In this document: positions 6,577 through 11,299 of the stretch, piece after piece | Layout of the letters: each line of letters begins with the position of its first letter | How positions within the stretch are numbered: position 1 is the stretch's first letter | Source: CAYIFA01 sp964362625 | GTDB taxonomy: Bacteria > Patescibacteriota > Minisyncoccia > 1-14-0-10-42-19 | Length of the DNA: 11,299 nucleotides | Direction of reading: 5' to 3' | Assembly: GCA_964362625.1 (NCBI GenBank) | Contig: CAYIFA010000029.1 | Coordinates: 1-11,299, forward strand | Made by a program: the position numbers and the translations under genes | Notes under the pieces: generated by a model | Database searches by the model: none | Seen by the model: the letters and a program-made list of their open reading frames with translations, nothing else | Told to the model about the DNA's origin: nothing

Positions 6577-7620
6577 ATGGCCGCACGTAACTTGACTGAT
6601 AACCTCTACGAGGCTTTAGAGGTAAATCCGCAAGCATCAGAAGAAGTCATTCGGGCAGCCGCAAGAGTCTTGATGTTCAAGCATCATCCCGATCACACTA
6701 AGGGCAGCGACGCGCGATTTAAAGAGATAAGCGAAGCCTTACGCGTTCTTACTGACGCACGAGAGCGGGCAAAATATGAAGCAAGTTTTCGAAATGTCGT
6801 GGGCAAGGTAGTGGGCGAGTATCGTATAGTAGCGAAAATCGCCGAAGGTGGATTTGGGCAGACTTACCGAGCTGAGCACACTTTGACCGGCGAGCCAGCT
6901 TGCATCAAGCATTGTCATGAACTGGATAAATTCGATGAGGAAATTTTGATTGAAGAGGCGAAGATCATGTGGGATTTAAGGCATTACTCCATTCCGGCAG
7001 TCAGAGGAATGTTAAGAATGCCGGATAACAAGCTGGCGTTGGTCATGAGTTATATTCCCGGTCCAACTCTTGCGCAAGTCGTAGAAAAGCTTTCTGAAAC
7101 TGGTGAACGACTTGACCCCGAGCACGTTGCTTGGGTTACTGAGAGGGTTTTAAATGCGCTTCGTTATATCCATCATCAAGGTGTGGTTCACGGCGACCTC
7201 AAACCGCATAACATTGTTCTTGAACCGGACAAACACCTGGCTTCTATAGTCGACTTTGGACTTGCCAAGATTAAACCGAAAGAAAAATCCGGCAACAAAG
7301 GATATACGGAATTTTTCTCTGCCCCGGAAATTAAAGACGGAAAAACCATCATTCCCGAATCCGATTTTTATAGCTTGGGCATGACAATGATTTATGCTTT
7401 GTCCGGCGATGCCGATGATTTGATTCGAAAGGAAGTCCCGGCATCTATCCCCGAACCCATGAAGCAGTTTATCCGGCGGCTAATTGTGCGCAATCCGCTC
7501 TCACGTCCGAAATGGCCGAGGGAGCCACACGATCCGGATATTTGGGATGAGTTTTTGGAAGTTCGCAAAGAATCTTTTGGCAGAGGACGATCGAATTTAA
7601 AACCAATCCCAGGCTTCTAA
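6577..7620 (+). CDS. J-domain / serine-threonine protein kinase fusion
   Basis: This is a cytoplasmic 347-residue fusion. Residues about 5-70 form a DnaJ-type J domain with the HPD motif (37-39) that stimulates DnaK/Hsp70 ATPase. A protein kinase domain follows from about 80 to 330: glycine loop AEGGFGQTY (Gly91-Gly94), ATP lysine Lys111 (ACIKHC), catalytic loop HGDLKPHN with Asp207, DFG at 226-228, APE at 249-251 and SDFYSLGM. The arginine of the usual HRD is glycine, so it is a non-RD kinase that may not need activation-loop phosphorylation. No membrane segment or extracellular sensor is present. ATG 6577 is chosen because GGGAG precedes it and the J domain begins just after; the ATG at 6478 lies upstream of the promoter. 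PP2C follows 21 bases downstream, giving an opposing kinase/phosphatase pair. Confidence 0.93.
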   Translation: MAARNLTDNLYEALEVNPQASEEVIRAAARVLMFKHHPDHTKGSDARFKEISEALRVLTDARERAKYEASFRNVVGKVVGEYRIVAKIAEGGFGQTYRAEHTLTGEPACIKHCHELDKFDEEILIEEAKIMWDLRHYSIPAVRGMLRMPDNKLALVMSYIPGPTLAQVVEKLSETGERLDPEHVAWVTERVLNALRYIHHQGVVHGDLKPHNIVLEPDKHLASIVDFGLAKIKPKEKSGNKGYTEFFSAPEIKDGKTIIPESDFYSLGMTMIYALSGDADDLIRKEVPASIPEPMKQFIRRLIVRNPLSRPKWPREPHDPDIWDEFLEVRKESFGRGRSNLKPIPGF

Positions 7621-7641
7621 GATTTTTGGAGGGCAATAGAG

Positions 7642-8454
7642 ATGTGCGGTCAAGTCACACATGAATCACGGCGTGGTCCGCGGCAATGTCAGGAAGATAG
7701 ATTTGTTGTTAGCCGGATAGTAAACAGAGATTGCGTCGGATGGCTTTTAGGTGTGTTTGATGGGCATGAAGGCTCGGCGGTTTCAGAATTTTGCGCAGAT
7801 AAGGCCACGGATTTTTTTAATTTGACTTCAGCCTATAATTTGGAAGATGCGTTAATAAATTTAATGAGAGAGATTGTCTCGAACACCGAGCGATTCGAAG
7901 ATGGATCGACGGCTTCCATTGCGTTTGTAGCGGAAAGCCACAGAAGGGTTTCGATAGCTATTTTAGGTGATTCCCCGGTGTTGGTATCTGATAGAAATGG
8001 TCAGCTTCATGTTAGTCCGGAGCATAATGTGCGTTCGAATATTCGGGAACGGATGGCGGCCGAGGCTAGGGGCGGGGAGTACGATGAGGGGTATGTTTAC
8101 AGAAAAGGCGGAGGTTGCGGGATTCAGTTAAGCCGTGTTTTAGGCGACTCAAATCTTGGCGAGATTCTATCCAGAGAGCCAGAGGTTTACACGATTGATA
8201 GTCCCCAATGGGTTCTGGTGGCTTCTGATGGTGTTTTGGATCCCGCCCACGAAGTCAATGGCAACTTGATTGATGAAGTAAAGATTTTGGCGCAAAATCG
8301 TTCTGATGCCGGCGCTATAATTAAATGGGCTGGAGGGCGTGGTTTGGCTGATAACGCAACTGCCTTGGTCTGGGTTTTGAATCGAGGTATGTCCGGATTT
8401 TTTTACAATCTTATCAGCGATATTGAGTCTGGTTTAACCAAAGTCTTACATTAA
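7642..8454 (+). CDS. PP2C-family protein phosphatase
   Basis: A metal-dependent Ser/Thr phosphatase expected to reverse the action of the adjacent kinase. In 270 residues it shows the PP2C motif series: RQCQEDR (Glu18, Asp19), VFDGHEG (Asp40), GSTASIAFV, ILGDSPVLV, LSRVLGDS, VASDGVLD (Asp196) and LADNATALVW (Asp237). The metal-binding aspartates are all present, so it should be catalytic. No membrane segment is evident; the last 25 residues (SGFFYNLISDIESGL) look amphipathic and could be a docking tail. GGAGGG eight bases before ATG 7642 is a strong ribosome site. It ends the rightward operon; a terminator follows the stop within ten bases. Confidence 0.94.
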   Translation: MCGQVTHESRRGPRQCQEDRFVVSRIVNRDCVGWLLGVFDGHEGSAVSEFCADKATDFFNLTSAYNLEDALINLMREIVSNTERFEDGSTASIAFVAESHRRVSIAILGDSPVLVSDRNGQLHVSPEHNVRSNIRERMAAEARGGEYDEGYVYRKGGGCGIQLSRVLGDSNLGEILSREPEVYTIDSPQWVLVASDGVLDPAHEVNGNLIDEVKILAQNRSDAGAIIKWAGGRGLADNATALVWVLNRGMSGFFYNLISDIESGLTKVLH

Positions 8455-8463
8455 AGATTTTCA

Positions 8464-8493
8464 AAGAGGCGGTTCAAAATGAACCGTCTTTTG
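8464..8493 (+). terminator. Rho-independent terminator after the PP2C gene
   Basis: Stem GGCGGTTCA, loop AAA, TGAACCGTC (one G-T pair, 8468-8488), extendable by A-T pairs and followed by TTTT. It separates the signalling operon from pncB. Confidence 0.85.
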
Positions 8494-8500
8494 TGATCCA

Positions 8501-8529
8501 TTTACAACTTAATAAAAATATAGTAACAT
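8501..8529 (+). promoter_or_regulatory. promoter of pncB
   Basis: TTTACA at 8501-8506, a 17-bp AT-rich spacer and TAACAT at 8524-8529. A start near 8536 would give a leader of about 40 bases. It directly follows the terminator, so pncB appears to be transcribed on its own. No known NAD riboswitch fold is recognised in so short a leader. Confidence 0.6.
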
Positions 8530-8535
8530 CGCGTC

Positions 8536-8571
8536 AGGAGGTTCGATTACAACAAAAAACAGCAAAGGAGG
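8536..8571 (+). promoter_or_regulatory. two Shine-Dalgarno sequences in the pncB leader
   Basis: AGGAGG at 8536-8541 and AAAGGAGG at 8564-8571 lie in the same leader. The second, six bases before ATG 8578, is the functional one for pncB. The first has no suitable start codon behind it, so it may be a standby ribosome site or have no role. Confidence 0.6.
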
Positions 8572-8577
8572 CGAATT

Positions 8578-10230
8578 ATGATCACCGATTGGCAGGGGCA
8601 CTATATCAATCCGCTATTCAAACCGGCAAACCCATACTCGGCGACCAACACTGATTTTTACGAGCTGACTATGAGCGTAGGTTTTTGGTTAAACTATCAT
8701 TCATCCGGCTATCCAAATGCGATGAAGCAATTGGTGCATGATGCGTACTTCAGAAAATTTCCCGCGGAGAATCCAGAGCGCGGAGATATTTATGGTTACA
8801 TGATTCAGAGTGGAGTTGGGCCATTGGTTGATTTTCTAACTAATGCTCATTTTACCGAAGAAGATATTGATAATCTTAAAAATCATCCGGCATTTACTAC
8901 GGGAGATTGGGCCAGTCGCAAAATAAATATTCTTAATTACCTGCGCGGCTGGCGGTTTAGCGGCGACGTAGAAGCAATCCCAGAAGGTATGCCGGTGACA
9001 CCTTTTATTCCGCTAGTACGGATAATCGGAAATCCGATTGATACTCATATCGCCGAGACTATGGCGCTCTCTTGTCTTAATACCGGACTTGCATATTCAA
9101 CTAAGGCTCGGCGTATCAGTTACAGCGCTGGCAACATTCCGGTGATGGATTTTTCTTTCCGAAGAATGATGGCCGGAGTTGCAGGTACCCCCGAAATAGT
9201 TCGCGCGCTTATGATCGGCGGATTTGTCGGCACCAGCCACACGCAAGCTGGCCGATTGCTCGGCATTCCGCAAATGGGCACGCACGCGCATTCGTGGATT
9301 ATGTTTTTCGGATCTGATAAGGAGGCCTTCGAAATTTATGGGCTTTATTATCCAGAAAATTACTGCGCGCTTTTGGATACTTACAATACTTTGGGTAAGG
9401 GGGTTGAGGCGGATATTAAAGTAACTAAACAGCTTTTATGGAAAAAGCTGGGTAATGACGGGGAGCCTTGGTATTCTCCGGAGGAATGGCGAATTATCCT
9501 TGAACAAAGCGAGGGCGCAAAGAAGAAACTAGGTAATATTGTTTACTACGCTCGCAATGATTCTGGCGACCAGGAGTATTTCACTAGAGAAATCTGGAGG
9601 AAGTTTGAAGAGGCGGGGATTGCATCAGTCAAGAAAATAGTTGCATCCAATGACTTGGACGAATACACCTTGCATCAGATCGTAAACGGCGATTCCAAAG
9701 TTCACGTTGCCGGGGTTGGCACTAAGGCGGTTTCGGATTTGCCATCGCCGGGCGTTGTTTATAAGCTCGCGGCGGTTGTTGAGGGTGGCGGTGATAGGGC
9801 TCAAGTCCGTTCAGTAGTAAAATCCGGAAACCCGGCCAAAAGCACTATCCCATATCCGAATACTCCATTGGTTCTTTTCGGATCTGATGATAAGATTTGC
9901 GGCTATGTGGTTTGTTTGCCGGAAGAAGAAGATGGTCTGATTGGCGGTGGAGAGGTAGAGGTTATCGCGCCAGACAATCCCTACCACCGAGAAAAAATCT
10001 CTTTTAGATCTGCCGCGCGTATTCTTTATAAATATGTAAAGAGCGGCAAGCTTAATGTTCTTCCGGAAACATTTACCGATACTAAGGCCGTAATGAAAAA
10101 AGCCCAAACATATTTTAATCAGTTACCGAATTCACACAAGCGTTTGTTGTTTCCGCAGCGAATGAAATCCGGGTTAACGCCCGCGCTTTATGAATTGCGC
10201 GCGCAGCTTATCAAGAAGTCCCACGAATAA
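8578..10230 (+). CDS. pncB: nicotinate phosphoribosyltransferase PncB
   Basis: This enzyme links nicotinate to PRPP with ATP hydrolysis, giving nicotinate mononucleotide for NadD, so it is the salvage entry into NAD. The 550-residue protein has the N-terminal TDFYELTM typical of nicotinate and not nicotinamide enzymes, TKARRI (Lys176), DFSFRRM, GGFVGTSHTQAG, MGTHAHSW (His236, His238; the region of the phosphorylatable histidine), LLDTYNTLGKG, NDSGDQEYF (Asp328), VASNDLDEYTL and GVGTKAV followed by VYKLAAV. It is longer than the common bacterial form of about 490 residues, with extra sequence in the C-terminal third. ATG 8578 is fixed by AAAGGAGG six bases upstream. It ends with tandem stops (TAA TAG) before a terminator shared with convergent nadK. 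Confidence 0.94.
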   Translation: MITDWQGHYINPLFKPANPYSATNTDFYELTMSVGFWLNYHSSGYPNAMKQLVHDAYFRKFPAENPERGDIYGYMIQSGVGPLVDFLTNAHFTEEDIDNLKNHPAFTTGDWASRKINILNYLRGWRFSGDVEAIPEGMPVTPFIPLVRIIGNPIDTHIAETMALSCLNTGLAYSTKARRISYSAGNIPVMDFSFRRMMAGVAGTPEIVRALMIGGFVGTSHTQAGRLLGIPQMGTHAHSWIMFFGSDKEAFEIYGLYYPENYCALLDTYNTLGKGVEADIKVTKQLLWKKLGNDGEPWYSPEEWRIILEQSEGAKKKLGNIVYYARNDSGDQEYFTREIWRKFEEAGIASVKKIVASNDLDEYTLHQIVNGDSKVHVAGVGTKAVSDLPSPGVVYKLAAVVEGGGDRAQVRSVVKSGNPAKSTIPYPNTPLVLFGSDDKICGYVVCLPEEEDGLIGGGEVEVIAPDNPYHREKISFRSAARILYKYVKSGKLNVLPETFTDTKAVMKKAQTYFNQLPNSHKRLLFPQRMKSGLTPALYELRAQLIKKSHE

Positions 10231-10240
10231 TAGATAAATC

Positions 10241-10270
10241 AAAACCGCTTCGGCCTCCCGAGGCGGTTTT
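10241..10270. terminator. bidirectional terminator between pncB and nadK
   Basis: A 13-bp stem (AAAACCGCTTCGG / CCGAGGCGGTTTT, one G-T pair) with a 4-base loop; the stem ends give a T-run on either strand. It lies within the 44 bases separating the two convergent genes and can serve both. Confidence 0.9.
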
Positions 10271-10274
10271 ACGA

Positions 10275-11144
10275 TTAGCGAAATGCGAATTTTTCTTGAA
10301 TGCTTTTGAAAAAGTAGTTTTTCTCTAGTTCTGCGAAACGAGCAAAGCGGTCGGATTTTTTTACAATTATTTTATCACCTTTTTTAAGCGCGATAATTCG
10401 TTCAACGTCAGCCGCCAATATAACATCGGCCATGTCGCCGGATTCGCGTATTAAAAATCGGTCTCGTTTTCTGAAATCTTCAACGTCAATTGTGATTGTT
10501 TGATTTCGTTTGATAACAATGCTCGGAGTGGGTATGCCATGATCCAAAAGTTCGGTAAGCACCATACATTTTATATCCGGCATGATGATCGGGCCGTGCG
10601 CCGAGAGATTGTAAGCGGTTGATCCGGTTGCGGTTGAAATTAAAGCGCCATTACCGTGGATAAATTGCACCGGGTGACCGGCGATTGAAATTTTAAGGTT
10701 GACCATGCCAAACAAGCTCTGCACTGTTACGTCATTCATGGCATAGGCCGAAAAAATATTTTTGTTTTTTCGGATGAGCGTCGTCTTTATCATTAGCCGT
10801 GGAAAAGTATGGAAGTGCCCTCCAAGAACTTTTTTGACTCCGAGAATAAAATCTTTCTTGCTACGGATCGCCGCCAAAAAACCCACATGTCCGAGATTCA
10901 GTCCCAAAATTAGCGGATTAGAACGCTGATATTTTTGAGCAGCTTCGATAATGGTGCCGTCTCCGCCGAGCACTACTAAAAGGTCCGGAGCGTCTTTATT
11001 TGTTTTAGGAAGGCAATTTTCTTTGTCTATACGTATTTTTGGATAATTTTTCCCCAGCCAACCAGTTATTTTGTTTTTCCACCTATCCGCTTCCGGAATA
11101 TCGGGGCGATAATAGAGCGAAAGTTTTTTAATAGCCGATTTCAT
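10275..11144 (-). CDS. nadK: NAD kinase NadK
   Basis: NAD kinase phosphorylates NAD to NADP and sets the NADP pool. The 289-residue protein contains the catalytic GGDGT (Asp62 as general base), GLNLGHVGFLA at 81-91, the NAD-binding ND pair (Asn137-Asp138) and the long signature ISTATGSTAYNLSAHGP (169-185). The aspartate that commonly precedes the signature (GDG) is Asn165 here, and SAGGP reads SAHGP, so nucleotide binding may be tuned differently. The length is normal for the bacterial family. ATG 11144 lies six bases behind a consensus -10 box with no Shine-Dalgarno site, so the mRNA should be leaderless. It is convergent to pncB and divergent from the partial gene at the right edge. Confidence 0.95.
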   Translation of the reverse strand: MKSAIKKLSLYYRPDIPEADRWKNKITGWLGKNYPKIRIDKENCLPKTNKDAPDLLVVLGGDGTIIEAAQKYQRSNPLILGLNLGHVGFLAAIRSKKDFILGVKKVLGGHFHTFPRLMIKTTLIRKNKNIFSAYAMNDVTVQSLFGMVNLKISIAGHPVQFIHGNGALISTATGSTAYNLSAHGPIIMPDIKCMVLTELLDHGIPTPSIVIKRNQTITIDVEDFRKRDRFLIRESGDMADVILAADVERIIALKKGDKIIVKKSDRFARFAELEKNYFFKSIQEKFAFR

Positions 11145-11150
11145 ATTTGG

Positions 11151-11179
11151 ATTATATCATAAAATAGCGTTCTTGACAA
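11151..11179 (-). promoter_or_regulatory. strong promoter of nadK, predicted leaderless
   Basis: On the minus strand TTGTCA (11179-11174), a 17-bp spacer and TATAAT (11156-11151) with TG in the extended -10 position. Only six bases (CCAAAT) separate the -10 box from ATG 11144, so transcription should begin at or next to the A of the start codon. Confidence 0.85.
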
Positions 11180-11201
11180 CAGTTTGCGAGTAAGGTAAAC
11201 T
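11173..11201 (+). promoter_or_regulatory. rightward promoter overlapping the nadK -35 box
   Basis: TTGACA at 11173-11178, a 17-bp spacer and TAAACT at 11196-11201. Its -35 box covers five of the six bases of the nadK -35 box on the other strand, so RNA polymerase could not occupy both at once. It would start near 11208, about 44 bases before the GTG at 11252. Confidence 0.6.
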
Positions 11202-11251
11202 CAAAAAAGGTTGTCTTTAAAAACCAGTAAAACAGCGAAAGGGGGGGCGTT

Positions 11252-11299
11252 GTGAGAGAGCCGATTGTCTACGGGACCCCGGTTTCCGAGAAATTCGCC
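11252..11299 (+). CDS. start of an unidentified gene, cut by window edge
   Basis: A frame opens at GTG 11252, preceded four bases upstream by a G-rich ribosome site (AAAGGGGGGG) and a promoter at a sensible distance. Only 16 codons are visible (REPIVYGTPVSEKFA after the start), too few for family assignment. The only other close start, TTG at 11250, runs straight into a TGA. The stretch from nadK to this gene holds only the two promoters. Confidence 0.45.
   Translation, partial: MREPIVYGTPVSEKFA

Noticed and set aside
8458..8467. 10-base match TTTTCAAAGA with 6427-6436
   Set aside because: It is short, AT-rich and found in unrelated contexts (a leader and a terminator flank); chance is enough.
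1..11299. CRISPR array, tRNA, rRNA, transposase, prophage genes or NAD riboswitch
   Set aside because: No regular repeats, RNA gene signatures, transposase motifs or terminal repeats were seen; leaders are too short for a known NAD riboswitch.

Overview
The window comes from a bacterial chromosome that was probably assembled from a metagenome: a run of exactly 100 Ns at 1135-1234 looks like a scaffold gap of nominal length. Genes are tightly packed, base composition is moderate, the standard genetic code fits, and all nine visible stop codons are TAA. The proteins diverge from textbook homologues while keeping their motifs. This fits an uncultivated lineage, possibly Patescibacteria/CPR, but the sequence alone does not prove that.

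Layout. The left part (1-4266, + strand) holds the 3' end of nadA (quinolinate synthase), a terminator, a near-consensus promoter, the first 49 codons of nadD, the assembly gap, nadE (glutamine-dependent NAD synthetase, only its N-terminal tip missing) and an ADP-ribosylglycohydrolase just downstream of nadE. The centre (4317-8454) is a divergent four-gene block. Leftward it encodes a von Willebrand A protein followed, with stop and start codons overlapping, by a pyruvate-kinase-like protein. Rightward it encodes a J-domain/protein-kinase fusion and a PP2C phosphatase. The two arms diverge from a shared region with back-to-back promoters. The right part (8501-11144) holds pncB (nicotinate phosphoribosyltransferase) with its own promoter and, convergent to it across a bidirectional terminator, nadK (NAD kinase). 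A new + strand gene starts at the right edge from a promoter whose -35 box overlaps that of nadK.

Together the genes cover most of NAD(P) metabolism: a de novo entry step (NadA), nicotinate salvage (PncB), adenylylation (NadD), amidation (NadE), phosphorylation (NadK) and a possible ADP-ribose removal step. NadB and NadC are not seen. The unusual part is the kinase/phosphatase/vWA set, with a degenerate pyruvate-kinase fold, inside this NAD cluster. It resembles the kinase-PP2C-vWA triads known from tellurite-resistance-type (TerY-P) loci. A role in controlling NAD synthesis or answering NAD depletion is an inference from gene position and has no direct support in the sequence.
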